Source: Spongiibacter thalassae
Lineage (GTDB): Bacteria > Pseudomonadota > Gammaproteobacteria > Pseudomonadales > Spongiibacteraceae
Reading direction: 5' to 3'
NCBI RefSeq assembly: GCF_012272835.1
Contig: NZ_JAAWWK010000002.1
Span: 915,856 to 979,855, forward strand
DNA length: 64,000 nucleotides
This document shows positions 1 through 9,797 of the stretch, piece after piece. Made by a program: the position numbers and the translations under genes. The notes under the pieces were generated by a model. It saw only the letters and a program-made list of their open reading frames with translations. It ran no database searches and was not told where the DNA came from. Each line of letters begins with the position of its first letter. Within the stretch, counting starts at the first letter, position 1.

Positions 1-81
1 CCGGCGGTGCTTGCGGACATCAAGCAGATCGTTCAGGGTCAGCTTCCTGAGAATATGCACTGGCAGGTGCTGGGGTTTTAA
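1..81 (+). CDS. C-terminal end of an unidentified protein
   Basis: The first 26 codons of the window are open and end in TAA at 79-81, ending in the residues HWQVLGF. The gene begins before the window edge. The frame is plausible because it ends 65 bp before the next start and runs in the same direction. Too little is visible to recognise a family, and no function is proposed. Confidence 0.45.
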   Translation, partial: PAVLADIKQIVQGQLPENMHWQVLGF

Positions 82-146
82 CACCAAAATTTGCTTGCGA
101 TCGACCATATTGTATAGTGAAACCACGTGAGTTGAGTGAGAACTAC

Positions 147-1061
147 ATGCCCAAGGGATTTGAGGACAAGCTGGTTGTAGCGATATCGTCGCGGGCATTG
201 TTTAACCTCGACGAAAGTCATCGGGTTTTCGAGCAACACGGTCTCGATGCGTATCAGCAATATCAAATTGAGCACGAAGACGAAATACTGGAAACCGGCG
301 AAGCCTTCAATATTGTTGAACGCTTACTGCAGCTAAACGAGTTGTTGGACCGAGCGCGGGTGGAGGTTATTTTGCTTTCCCGCAACTCGGCGGACACTGG
401 GCTCAGGGTGTTTAACTCGATAGAGCACTATGGTCTGGATATTCGTCGTGCGGCATTCAGTGGTGGCGAAAGCCCTTACCGCTATGTGTCGGCCTTTGGT
501 TGTCACCTGTTTTTATCCACCCATGCCGAGGATGTGCGGCGCGCGCTGGATAACGGTATTGCCGCCGCCACCCTGCTGCCCCGTTCCCGTAAGCTGGCCA
601 ATGATCCCAAACGGGAGTTGCGTTTCGCCTTCGACGGCGATGCGGTGCTGTTTTCTGACGAAGCCGAACGGGTGTTCAAGGCCAAGGGCCTGGAAGCGTT
701 CACCGCCAGCGAAGTAGCTTCGGCGAATTTGCCCCTGAGTGGCGGGCCGTTCAAACCCTTTTTGTCGGCGTTAAATACCCTGCAAAAGGAGTTTCCCTCG
801 GATGCGCCGCCGATCAGAACCGCACTGGTAACCGCTCGCTCTGCGCCAGCCCATAAACGGGTCATACGCACCCTGCGCGAGTGGGATATTCGAATTGATG
901 AGTCGCTGTTCCTCGGTGGCCTGGAAAAGGGTGAGTTTCTGCGTGCCTACGGTGCCGATGTCTTTTTCGACGACCAGCCCACCCACTGTGAGTCGGCCAG
1001 TGAACATGTTTCCACCGGACACGTGCCCCATGGCATTGCCAACAATCCAGAACTTCAATAA
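147..1061 (+). CDS. 5'-nucleotidase (cytosolic NT5C1-type family)
   Basis: This 304-residue soluble protein resembles the bacterial members of the cytosolic 5'-nucleotidase 1 family, which dephosphorylate nucleoside monophosphates. Recognition rests on the overall pattern: an early LVVAISSRALFNLDESHRVF segment, a central AAFSGGESPYRYVSAF stretch, and a second aspartate-rich block LRFAFDGDAVLFSDEAERVF near residue 155. A late FFDDQPTHC segment completes the HAD-like core. I chose the ATG at 147, preceded by a GAGTGAG Shine-Dalgarno-like run; a GTG at 117 is in frame and possible. It lies 33 bp upstream of cysB on the same strand, so the two may be cotranscribed. The substrate is not predicted. 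Confidence 0.8.
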   Translation: MPKGFEDKLVVAISSRALFNLDESHRVFEQHGLDAYQQYQIEHEDEILETGEAFNIVERLLQLNELLDRARVEVILLSRNSADTGLRVFNSIEHYGLDIRRAAFSGGESPYRYVSAFGCHLFLSTHAEDVRRALDNGIAAATLLPRSRKLANDPKRELRFAFDGDAVLFSDEAERVFKAKGLEAFTASEVASANLPLSGGPFKPFLSALNTLQKEFPSDAPPIRTALVTARSAPAHKRVIRTLREWDIRIDESLFLGGLEKGEFLRAYGADVFFDDQPTHCESASEHVSTGHVPHGIANNPELQ

Positions 1062-1073
1062 AAACCGAATTGA

Positions 1074-2069
<996 letters not shown>

Positions 2070-2071
2070 TG

Positions 2072-2193
2072 GGGAGACGCAGAACGGGAGACGATAGACG
2101 CTAAAACAGGCTTGGGCCACGTTTGGCAAGGGAGCGTTCTCGACGCAAGCGCCTCGAAGAAGCGTCTCCCGTCTCCCATACAGCGTCTCCCGT
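2072..2193. repeat. Intergenic palindromic repeat built from GGGAGACGC units
   Basis: The cysB-thrH gap contains GGGAGACGC (2072-2080) and GGGAGACG (2087-2094). Opposing copies of the complement lie at about 2163-2177 and 2183-2192. Read as a hairpin, the arms pair over 9 bp, skip a 5-nt mismatch, and pair again over 8 bp, around a loop of roughly 65 nt. No T-tract follows. It looks like an intergenic repetitive palindrome that could form an mRNA 3' structure. Confidence 0.7.
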
Positions 2194-2262
2194 CAACGGA
2201 ATTGCTTTCTCTGCGCCAAGCCGTTAGATTGAGCGCCTTTTCAAACTTAGGAGAATGACGTC

Positions 2263-2880
2263 GTGGAAATCGCTTGCCTGGACCTGGAGGGGGTGTTGAT
2301 CCCTGAAATCTGGATTGACTTTGCCGAGCGCACGGGCATTGAGGCATTGAAGGCGACGACCCGGGATATTCCCGATTACGACGTACTGATGCAGCAGCGC
2401 CTGCGCCTCCTTGAGGAAAACGGTTTGGGTCTGCCGGATATTCAGGCGGTTATTGCCGATATGCGGCCTATGGAAGGTGCGCGGGAATTCCTCGACTGGC
2501 TGCGCGCCCGTTTTCAGGTGGTGATCCTGTCAGACACTTTCTATGAGTTTGCCGCGCCGTTGATGGAGCAACTGGGCTGGCCGACACTGCTGTGTCACCG
2601 TCTGGAAACCGATAACCTGGGCAAGGTGGTGGATTACAATATCCGTCAGGTCAATCCCAAGCGCCAGGCGGTACTGGCATTTAAAACCCTGTACTACCGG
2701 ATTATTGCTGCCGGTGACTCCTACAACGACACCACCATGCTGGCCGAGGCCGATGCCGGTATTTTGTTCAAGGCGCCGGACAATGTGATCTCGGAGTTCC
2801 CGCAATTCCCTGCTGTGCACAGCTACGAAGATCTGAAGAAAGAGTTTTTGAAGGCGTCGAACCGCAACTTGAGCCTGTAA
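2263..2880 (+). CDS. thrH: Phosphoserine phosphatase / homoserine phosphotransferase ThrH
   Basis: ThrH is a HAD-superfamily enzyme that hydrolyses phosphoserine and can transfer phosphate to homoserine, linking serine and threonine synthesis. The 205 residues match the known size. HAD motif I appears as CLDLEG, with the nucleophile Asp7 and Glu9 in the second position as in known ThrH. Motif II is the VVILSDTFYEF segment and motif III/IV is AAGDSYNDTTML. The start is GTG, supported by an AGGAGA Shine-Dalgarno at 2249-2254. It converges on pabB with a 42-bp gap. Confidence 0.93.
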   Translation: MEIACLDLEGVLIPEIWIDFAERTGIEALKATTRDIPDYDVLMQQRLRLLEENGLGLPDIQAVIADMRPMEGAREFLDWLRARFQVVILSDTFYEFAAPLMEQLGWPTLLCHRLETDNLGKVVDYNIRQVNPKRQAVLAFKTLYYRIIAAGDSYNDTTMLAEADAGILFKAPDNVISEFPQFPAVHSYEDLKKEFLKASNRNLSL

Positions 2881-2922
2881 GGCTGCCGTCGCTGCCGTTC
2901 GCAATCTTCGGGCGGTGGCAAC

Positions 2923-4260
2923 TTACTCGGCGTCCCGCAGCCGTGACAGCAGGGCGCCGATCTTCTCGTCAATTTCCCTCAATTCCTCGTCAACATTCGA
3001 GTCGGCGACAATCCCGCCGCCGGCCCAGCCACGTATTGTGCCGTCCTGACAAACAAAGCTGCGAATGGTAATACTACTGTCGACTGTGCCCCCTGCAGAG
3101 ATATAGAACACCGAGCCGCAATACAGTGAGCGTCGCGCGGGTTCCAGTTCGGCAATAATTTCCATGGCCCGCCGTTTGGGGGCGCCGGTAATTGAACCCC
3201 CGGGAAAGCAATTAAACAGGGCACGGATTGGCCCGACATCCTCGCGCATCTGCCCATTGACGGTGCTGACCAGGTGGTGGACGGTGCGAAAGCTCTGTAA
3301 TTCAAGCAGTTTCTCGGTGTACACACTGCCAGGCGTGCAGGATCGGCCGAGATCGTTGCGCAATAAATCGACGATCATAATGTTTTCGGCGCGGTTTTTA
3401 GCGCTTTGCTTCAGCGCCTGTGCGGCGTCCTGATCTGCTTTCGGGTCGGTATGGCGGGGTGCTGTGCCCTTGATTGGCTGGGTTTGCAAGCGCCGTTCGC
3501 TGTCGATACTGAGCAGGCGCTCAGGGGAGAAGCTGAGCAATTGCGCCGGGCCAAAATCCCAGTAAGCGGAGAACGGTGCGGCGGCAACCGAGCGCAGGCG
3601 CAGGTAGGCGCTCAGTGGCGAGCCGCTGTAGGAGGCTTGAAAATCCCGGGCGAGGTTGATCTGGTAACAGTCCCCGGCCTGAATATAGGACTGCACTTTT
3701 GCAAAGGCGGCACGATATTGTTCAGGTCCAAGCTGGCTGCTGAAGTCGCCCTTGAGGTGAAAGGGGGCGAGTGGGGCGCTGTCGTCAAACAAGCCAGCGA
3801 ACATTCTGTGGGCAATATGGCTGCTGCAGTCGGGCTGCAGCACCAGATGGGTTTGGACGGTGTGATGGTCGACAACGATCGCCCAGCCAAACACCCCCAC
3901 CCGCGCCAGCGGTAGAGGACTTGAGGGCGGACGACCGAGATGGATGGCTTCACCGTAGTCGTAGCTGAGATAGCCAATTGCCCCGCCGCAAAAGGGCAGG
4001 CTGTCGTCGCTTTCCAGTCGTCCCATCGCCAGGGCGATGTCCCGCTCAGCAGCTAATAATGATTCTTCAAATGTTCCATAGCTGCTTGGTTTTAAAGTAA
4101 TAACTCTTTCTGGTTCGGCGCTGATAATGCTGTAGCGACCGCGTTCGCTTTGGGGCTTCCCCGAGTCGAGAATACATATCGAAGAGGCGTTGCCAAGCCA
4201 GCCGATGTAGGTGCTGATGTCGTCGTGGTAGGGAAGGGATCGGCGTCGAAGTCTGGACAT
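2923..4260 (-). CDS. pabB: Aminodeoxychorismate synthase component I PabB
   Basis: PabB converts chorismate to 4-amino-4-deoxychorismate for folate synthesis, using ammonia from the PabA amidotransferase. At 445 residues it is of normal length. The chorismate-binding core is clear: the PIKGT motif with Lys264 (anthranilate synthases carry Ala at this position), FRTVHHLVSTV at about 325-334, and GGSITGAPKRRAMEII at about 354-369. The lysine motif argues for PabB rather than TrpE. It is divergent from the carboxylase operon across a 331-bp gap that holds a promoter and a palindrome. No fused PabA or PabC domain is present. Confidence 0.93.
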   Translation of the reverse strand: MSRLRRRSLPYHDDISTYIGWLGNASSICILDSGKPQSERGRYSIISAEPERVITLKPSSYGTFEESLLAAERDIALAMGRLESDDSLPFCGGAIGYLSYDYGEAIHLGRPPSSPLPLARVGVFGWAIVVDHHTVQTHLVLQPDCSSHIAHRMFAGLFDDSAPLAPFHLKGDFSSQLGPEQYRAAFAKVQSYIQAGDCYQINLARDFQASYSGSPLSAYLRLRSVAAAPFSAYWDFGPAQLLSFSPERLLSIDSERRLQTQPIKGTAPRHTDPKADQDAAQALKQSAKNRAENIMIVDLLRNDLGRSCTPGSVYTEKLLELQSFRTVHHLVSTVNGQMREDVGPIRALFNCFPGGSITGAPKRRAMEIIAELEPARRSLYCGSVFYISAGGTVDSSITIRSFVCQDGTIRGWAGGGIVADSNVDEELREIDEKIGALLSRLRDAE

Positions 4261-4378
4261 GGCGACGGGGTTTGACCTCAGTGTATGGTCGGGATGCTGC
4301 CGCGATTGTACGTGCTAGGCCTATGAAAAATCTACTGTTTTAGTCATTGTGCCGGAACCTCGGAATGGTCTGTTTGGA

Positions 4379-4407
4379 TTGACACTTGGGTCGCTTCCCA
4401 GTAAGGT
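4379..4407 (+). promoter_or_regulatory. Candidate sigma-70 promoter of the methylmalonyl-CoA operon
   Basis: A perfect -35 hexamer TTGACA (4379-4384) is followed, after exactly 17 bp, by TAAGGT (4402-4407) as a weaker -10. A transcript starting near 4414 would have a leader of about 180 nt before the pccB ATG at 4592. It is the best match in the 331-bp pabB-pccB gap. Function is inferred from sequence only. Confidence 0.5.
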
Positions 4408-4453
4408 TAGCCGCCGCTTTGAGAAACACCAAACCGTCGCCGGAATCACACCT

Positions 4454-4468
4454 AGAACGGTACGTTCT
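4454..4468. promoter_or_regulatory. Candidate operator palindrome upstream of the carboxylase operon
   Basis: AGAACG-GTA-CGTTCT is a perfect 6-bp inverted repeat with a 3-bp spacer. It lies about 40 bp downstream of the predicted transcription start and 123 bp before the pccB start. Its shape fits a dimeric repressor of the TetR or a similar family. No regulator gene lies next to it, so the cognate protein is unknown. Confidence 0.35.
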
Positions 4469-4591
4469 CAATCATCCGTAACTCCTCCGCCAGCTGGCGT
4501 GAAATCTAGCAGCCTTTTCTGAGGGTTGTGGGTTAACTCAGCCTGTGGTTGGAGCCGGAAACAAGAATCATTGCATCTGGGACTGACAGGC

Positions 4592-6325
4592 ATGAGCAAA
4601 AAAGAGCAATTGACTCCCTCATTGGAAAATCCGTTCGCGCAGAAATCTGAGCTCGAATTCACCGTACCCGGTCAGATCGACTACGATCCAGGCTTATATG
4701 AAGCTGCACTTCAGGCCGGCTACGACCTCCAGCAACGTCCGCAAAAAGCTGCCGGTGTAAAAGCCACCCAAAAGCAGCATGAAAAGAAGCGGATGACGAT
4801 TTGGGAACGTATCCAGGTATTGGCTGATGCCGGTAGCGAACCCAAAGTGTTGTACCAGAACTGGGGTAAAAACCTCGATGGTGCCTCGCTGGTGACCGCA
4901 ATTATTAAGGTAAATGGCCGCGATATCGCCATGTACGGGCACGATTTTACCGTGCGTGCTGGCTCGATGGACGCGACCAATGGCAGCAAGCTGGCCAAGC
5001 TGTTTGAGCTGGCGGGTAAGTTGGGCATTCCTCTGGTTGGCATGAATGACTCTGCCGGAGCCTATATTCCAGCCGGTGTTGGTGGACTCGATGGCTATGC
5101 CGAGGCCTTTACCGCACTGCGTAAAATAAACGGCGTCGTGCCCTCCATTATGTGTATGTTCGGCTACAACGCCGGCGGTGGCTCTTACCTGCCCCGTCAG
5201 GGCTCGTTTATCATTCAGCCCAACGACACCTTCTTCGGACTGACTGGCCCCGGTGTTGTTAAATCGGTACTGGGTGAAGACGTTACCGCTGATGAACTCG
5301 GCGGACCCGCAGTGCACAGCAAGTCCGGTGTTACCGACTTTGTTGTACCCGACGAAGTGGCAGCGCTGCGCAAGGTCAAGGAGCTGCTGAACTATCTGCC
5401 GGACAATTCCTCTTCACAGCCGCCATTCCAGCCAACATCTGATCCGATCAAGCGTAAAACCTGGGATGTAGATCTGCTGTTGAAAAAGGCCTTTAACAGC
5501 CCGACCGGCTTTAACACGCCTTTCGATATCAGCATTATCATTCAGCAGATGTGCGATCACGGCGACTACTTTGAAATTCAGCCTGAGCGCGCCCGCAACA
5601 CCATCTGTGCGCTGGGTCGAATCGGCGGTAATGTGGTCGGCTTTGTCGCCAACAACTCTGCGGTGGCCTCGGGCCAGATTGACATCGACGCAGCCTACAA
5701 GAACGCGCGCTTTATCCGCTTCTGTAATGTTTACAATATTCCGGTGATCTTTATGGAAGACACCACCGGCTTCCTGCCCGGTCGTGAGCAAGAAGCAGGC
5801 GGTATTGTTCAGGCGGGTCGCGCTATGCTGGACGCGATTATCGACCTGCGTACACCGCGCTTCCTGGTGATTGTGCGCAACGCCTTCGGTGGCGCCTACG
5901 CCGCGTTTAACAACTACCCCACCGGTGCCGACTTTGTCTGCGCGCTGCCCACCACTCGCCTGGCGGTAATGGGGCCAGCGGGTGTGGAGTATGTGTACAA
6001 GGAAGAAGTGCGCAAAATCCGCGGCTCAATCCAATCCCGCATCGCGGAAGGCACCAAGCAAAACATCAGTGCTGGCATGAACGAAGCCGATGCTGAAAGC
6101 GCTGCCAAAGCGGCTGTTGCCGAGTGGCAAAAGCAGGAAGAGGCGCTGCTGACGCAACGCTACGAGCGCGAACTGATGAACCCCAATGAAGCACTTAGCC
6201 TGGGATCGATTTCCCAGATCGTGATGCCGTCAGACCTGAGACAGGTTCTTGGCGAGCAACTTGAACTGCACTTGAAGGGCTATACGCCGGCACCGATGGG
6301 CGGTGTTCAGCGTGAGTTCCATTAA
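4592..6325 (+). CDS. Propionyl-CoA carboxylase-type carboxyltransferase (beta) subunit
   Basis: This 577-residue subunit should transfer the carboxyl group from carboxybiotin to an acyl-CoA. Both crotonase-fold halves are visible. The N-half has [19 protein letters not shown] and [15 protein letters not shown], with [15 protein letters not shown] and [13 protein letters not shown]. The C-half has [38 protein letters not shown] and [15 protein letters not shown]. Oxyanion-type glycine pairs are present in both. Propionyl-CoA is inferred as substrate because the next genes are epimerase, mutase and MeaB; acetyl- or methylcrotonyl-CoA cannot be excluded from the sequence. ATG 4592 was chosen over an upstream in-frame TTG at 4526 because the family begins near here. 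The large subunit starts 51 bp downstream. Confidence 0.85.
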   Translation: MSKKEQLTPSLENPFAQKSELEFTVPGQIDYDPGLYEAALQAGYDLQQRPQKAAGVKATQKQHEKKRMTIWERIQVLADAGSEPKVLYQNWGKNLDGASLVTAIIKVNGRDIAMYGHDFTVRAGSMDATNGSKLAKLFELAGKLGIPLVGMNDSAGAYIPAGVGGLDGYAEAFTALRKINGVVPSIMCMFGYNAGGGSYLPRQGSFIIQPNDTFFGLTGPGVVKSVLGEDVTADELGGPAVHSKSGVTDFVVPDEVAALRKVKELLNYLPDNSSSQPPFQPTSDPIKRKTWDVDLLLKKAFNSPTGFNTPFDISIIIQQMCDHGDYFEIQPERARNTICALGRIGGNVVGFVANNSAVASGQIDIDAAYKNARFIRFCNVYNIPVIFMEDTTGFLPGREQEAGGIVQAGRAMLDAIIDLRTPRFLVIVRNAFGGAYAAFNNYPTGADFVCALPTTRLAVMGPAGVEYVYKEEVRKIRGSIQSRIAEGTKQNISAGMNEADAESAAKAAVAEWQKQEEALLTQRYERELMNPNEALSLGSISQIVMPSDLRQVLGEQLELHLKGYTPAPMGGVQREFH

Positions 6326-6376
6326 GAGCCGAGACATCACACAACGCTAATCGATTCGCTTACGAGGTTATTCAAC

Positions 6377-9220
6377 GTGCAGACCAGTAACAATTATTAC
6401 TTAAACAATCCGCTGACCCACAAAGATCGTCAGCTGGATAAATCCGCATCAGAGTGGGTGAGAAGTTTCTCCTGTAAGGATATGAAACCACTCATTATTT
6501 GTCGTGGTCCGATTCGCAAGGAAGCGATGGATGTCTTCGACGAAATGGGCATTCACGGTTACGGCATTCTGCTGTCCGAGAAGGACTCCATCACCTACAC
6601 CAACGCCCTTGCTCCCGAGTTGCGTACCCTGACCGATCCCGATCGCGTCCACCGCGTGCCAGACTACACCGGGGCCAACAAGGAAGAGCGTAATCGCCGC
6701 ATACAGCAGATTATCCGCATCGCCCACGACAACGGCTATAACTCGATTTTTGCCGGTTATGGCTTTATGTCGGAAGATGCCGAGATGGTTGAAGCGATGG
6801 AAGAGGCCGGACTGAACTTTATCGGCCCCTGTTCCTTCACCCAGAAATCTGCGGGCATGAAAGACCAGGCCAAGCGCACCGCACTGGAAACCGGCGTATC
6901 GGTGACCCCCGGTGTCAACAACGCCACCAGCCTGGCTCTGTTCGCCAAATACGGCAAGGACGGTCTGGCCAAGTGTGCCAAGGACAATAATCTGTCAGTG
7001 GATTTCAGTCAGTGCAAGGACGAGGAGGAGCAGGCTCTGGCTCTGTTGGCCGCCTCGTACGATGCCGGTATCGATATTATCGACGCCAAGGACATCGGCG
7101 AAGCCCTGAAGGTTGAAGCCAAGCGTATGCTGGCGGAAAAGCCCAACAACCGCTTCCGTCTGAAAGCCATCGCCGGTGGTGGTGGTAAAGGTCAGCGTAT
7201 TCTTCAGTCTGCGAACTCCTACGAAGGCGCCAGCCTGGAAGAAAAAGTCGAAAAGGCCGCTGCCAATGTACCTTCGCTGGTGCTGGAGTGTCTGATCGAG
7301 CTGAAAACCAACGGTGTGGGCGACAACAAAAACGTCCTGATCGAAATGAACATCGACACCACCCGCCACCAGGAAATCCAGGTAGTGGGCAACGGTGAAT
7401 GGTGCATGACCATGGGCGGTCGCGATTGCTCATTGCAAATGCACGAGCAGAAACTGCTGGAAGTGTCCGTTACCGAAGAAGAGCTGGTCGCGGCTATTGC
7501 TGCGGCAGAAGCAGCGGGTAGCACCGGTGAAGCCGAGCAGCTGAAAAAGGATCTGGTGATCCTGCAGCGCATGGAAGAAGAGGGCGCTGTATTCGGCCAA
7601 GCGGTGAAGCTGGACTCCGTCGGTACCTTTGAGTGTATCGTTGACGGTGAAGCCCACTACTTCATGGAAATGAACACGCGGATTCAGGTAGAACACCGGG
7701 TAACCGAACTGTGCTACAAGCTCAAGTTCACTAACCCCGAAAATCCCGCAGATTACTTTATTGCTGAAAGCCTCGTTGAAGTGATGGTGCTGCTGGCCCG
7801 TCACGGCAAGCGTCTGCCCAAGCCAGAGCGTCTGCTGCGGGAAAAAACCTCGGTAGAAGCGCGGATGAACGCGACCAACCAAGCGCTCCAGCCCCACGCG
7901 GGCGGGGTGATTGAAAACTGGTCTAATGCGATTGTTGGCGAGATTCGTGACGACCAGGGTATCTCTACCCACAACCCCGACACCGATGTATTCATGAAAT
8001 ACCATCTGGCCGGGGCCTATGACTCCAACATCGCACTGCTGCTGACCACCGGTGAAACCCGCATGGACAGCTACAAGCGTCTTGCCGAAATTCTGCGTCG
8101 CACTGAACTGCGCGGTAAAGATCTGGCGACCAACCTGGAGTTCCACTACGGTTTGGTACACTGGTTTATCGGCAACGGCATTAACGCGCGCCCAAGCACG
8201 CGCTTTATCGTGCCTTATCTGACTGCGGTGGGCTTGCTGAAAGAGCAGGCGAACCAGATTGATCTGGAATACGCCTACGGCCAGATTCGCCAGTCGTACA
8301 TCAATCGCGCAGCCGATACCGCAGCGGCGTGGGCGTCGGTGCTGGACGCCAAGCAATTGTTGGTTATCCGTCCGCTGGAACGCCTGTTTGCCGAGCCTCA
8401 TTACATGGCGGGTTGGCTCAGCATTAACAAGGACACCGTGTCTGTTGGCAGTGACGGCGTGACCTGGTCAGAGAACCCGATTCTGCTCCTCGACCGTCTG
8501 TACCACTACCTGAATATGGATTTCGAAGCGGGCAAACCGGCGCGCTACATGATCTGGGACCACGATCATGAAATCCTGTCGGCGGCGGTTGGCTTCTACA
8601 ACACCCTGGCGGAGCGCCTGGGCACCACCGACTATACCGAGACCGAGGCGCTGTTGGCCAAAGACGCCGCACCGGCGGGCTTCTCTAACGAAGAGTGGAG
8701 TGGCGTACGCAGTGCCCACGCAGGCTATATGGCCGGTACTGAGCTGCTGGCCATTCTGGCCCATATCGGTAAAGCCACCGGCTTCTGTGAGCTGGCGGTG
8801 AATGATGATCTCAGCATCACTATTCCCGAGCGCCTCACTGACGAAGCTTTGCAGAAGCGTATGGCCAAAGTGTTGGTACCGCCGCCAGCGGCCAAGTCCG
8901 ATGAAATTCTCGCTGCCAGCGGCGGTATGTACTACCCCCGTGAAGCGCCGGGTATGGACGTGTTCGTCAGCGAAGGCGACCACTTCGAGGCGGGCGATAC
9001 CCTGTACATCGTCGAAGTAATGAAGATGTTCAACAAGGTTGTTGCTCCCTTCGCCGGTACCGTTGAGAAAGTACTGATCGACGGCGACGGAGTGATTATC
9101 AAGAAAGGGCAGCCGCTGTTCAAAGTCAGCCCCGACGAGAAAATCGAGGAAATCTCTCCCGAGGAAGTCGCGGCCGAGCGCCGTGCCAAGACCGCCCAGT
9201 TCCTGCAGGGCCTGGTTTAA
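6377..9220 (+). CDS. Large atypical biotin carboxylase / biotin carrier (alpha) subunit, 947 aa
   Basis: It should carboxylate its own biotin with ATP and bicarbonate and hand it to the preceding beta subunit. The biotin carboxylase core is recognisable: the glycine-rich loop GGGGKG (267-272), RHQEIQVVGNGEW, GGRDCSLQMHEQK and FMEMNTRIQVEH (429-440). The C-terminus carries a biotinyl domain with VEVMKMFNK, biotin Lys883 (usual motif EAMKM). It is far longer than typical alpha subunits (about 600-720 aa). Extra segments lie before the glycine loop (about 175-260) and before the FMEMNTR motif, and an unassigned stretch of about 300 residues separates the catalytic and biotinyl parts. Start is GTG with ACGAGG upstream. 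The assignment to propionyl-CoA comes from the operon context. Confidence 0.85.
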   Translation: MQTSNNYYLNNPLTHKDRQLDKSASEWVRSFSCKDMKPLIICRGPIRKEAMDVFDEMGIHGYGILLSEKDSITYTNALAPELRTLTDPDRVHRVPDYTGANKEERNRRIQQIIRIAHDNGYNSIFAGYGFMSEDAEMVEAMEEAGLNFIGPCSFTQKSAGMKDQAKRTALETGVSVTPGVNNATSLALFAKYGKDGLAKCAKDNNLSVDFSQCKDEEEQALALLAASYDAGIDIIDAKDIGEALKVEAKRMLAEKPNNRFRLKAIAGGGGKGQRILQSANSYEGASLEEKVEKAAANVPSLVLECLIELKTNGVGDNKNVLIEMNIDTTRHQEIQVVGNGEWCMTMGGRDCSLQMHEQKLLEVSVTEEELVAAIAAAEAAGSTGEAEQLKKDLVILQRMEEEGAVFGQAVKLDSVGTFECIVDGEAHYFMEMNTRIQVEHRVTELCYKLKFTNPENPADYFIAESLVEVMVLLARHGKRLPKPERLLREKTSVEARMNATNQALQPHAGGVIENWSNAIVGEIRDDQGISTHNPDTDVFMKYHLAGAYDSNIALLLTTGETRMDSYKRLAEILRRTELRGKDLATNLEFHYGLVHWFIGNGINARPSTRFIVPYLTAVGLLKEQANQIDLEYAYGQIRQSYINRAADTAAAWASVLDAKQLLVIRPLERLFAEPHYMAGWLSINKDTVSVGSDGVTWSENPILLLDRLYHYLNMDFEAGKPARYMIWDHDHEILSAAVGFYNTLAERLGTTDYTETEALLAKDAAPAGFSNEEWSGVRSAHAGYMAGTELLAILAHIGKATGFCELAVNDDLSITIPERLTDEALQKRMAKVLVPPPAAKSDEILAASGGMYYPREAPGMDVFVSEGDHFEAGDTLYIVEVMKMFNKVVAPFAGTVEKVLIDGDGVIIKKGQPLFKVSPDEKIEEISPEEVAAERRAKTAQFLQGLV

Positions 9221-9243
9221 GGGCGAGAGTCGCCTGACGGAGG

Positions 9244-9269
9244 CGGAAACGCGTAGTCGGCGTTTTCCG
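9244..9269 (+). other. Hairpin in the alpha subunit-epimerase gap
   Basis: CGGAAACGC (9244-9252) pairs with GCGTTTTCCG (9260-9269) with a single bulged T and a 7-nt loop. No T-tract follows, so it is more likely an intra-operon RNA structure or processing site than a terminator. Confidence 0.5.
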
Positions 9270-9310
9270 TTCTTCGTCGGGCGTATAGCGATTACATTGG
9301 AGTTGAATCT

Positions 9311-9724
9311 ATGATTACAGCACTTGACCATATTGCCATTGCGGTTCCCGATCTGGAAAAAGCGATCAAACGCTTCATGGAAGATTTCGGCCTGCCTTTT
9401 GAGGGCACAGAAGACGTTGAAAGCGCGAAAACCTCTACCGCCTTCTTTCCACTGCCGCCGACCAGTATCGAGCTGGTGCACCCCTTGAACGGCGAAGGTC
9501 CGATTGCCAAATTCCTGGAAAAGAAACCCGGTGGTATCCATCACCTGTGCTTCCGTAGCGACGACATCAATGCCGATGTTGCCCGCCTGAAGGAAAAGGG
9601 CTACCAGTTTTTGTCGGATGCGCCGTCGCCCGGTGCCCACGGTTGCCAGGTTATCTTTATTCACCCAAAATCCTGTGATGGTGTGTTGATTGAAATCAAT
9701 CAGCCAGCGGAAGACCACCACTAA
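9311..9724 (+). CDS. mce: Methylmalonyl-CoA epimerase
   Basis: This 137-residue VOC-fold enzyme interconverts (S)- and (R)-methylmalonyl-CoA, the step between carboxylase and mutase. The metal-ligand pattern is visible: His7 in LDHIAIAVPDLEKA, Glu in SIELVHPL, His in GGIHHLCFRSDD, and Glu in VLIEINQP near the C-terminus. Length is normal for the family. It lies 90 bp after the carboxylase and 73 bp before the mutase, with hairpins in both gaps. Other VOC enzymes share the fold, but the context makes this identification strong. Confidence 0.93.
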   Translation: MITALDHIAIAVPDLEKAIKRFMEDFGLPFEGTEDVESAKTSTAFFPLPPTSIELVHPLNGEGPIAKFLEKKPGGIHHLCFRSDDINADVARLKEKGYQFLSDAPSPGAHGCQVIFIHPKSCDGVLIEINQPAEDHH

Positions 9725-9743
9725 TTCATCCCATCGGCGATCA

Positions 9744-9763
9744 GCCGTCCGTATAGAGACGGC
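9744..9763 (+). other. Hairpin in the epimerase-mutase gap
   Basis: GCCGTC (9744-9749) and GACGGC (9758-9763) form a perfect 6-bp stem around an 8-nt loop, 34 bp upstream of the mutase ATG. There is no T-tract. The short stem could also be chance. Confidence 0.35.
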
Positions 9764-9797
9764 GAGAACCGCAAAATCAACTGACAGGTAAACACAG

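Noticed and set aside
4261..4591. Possible cobalamin riboswitch in the leader of the mutase operon
   Set aside because: No B12-box-like conserved sequence was recognised, and the B12 enzyme is the fourth gene of the operon.
8468..9721. Long minus-strand open frame opposite the carboxylase alpha and epimerase genes
   Set aside because: It spans two well-supported plus-strand genes and has no recognisable motif.
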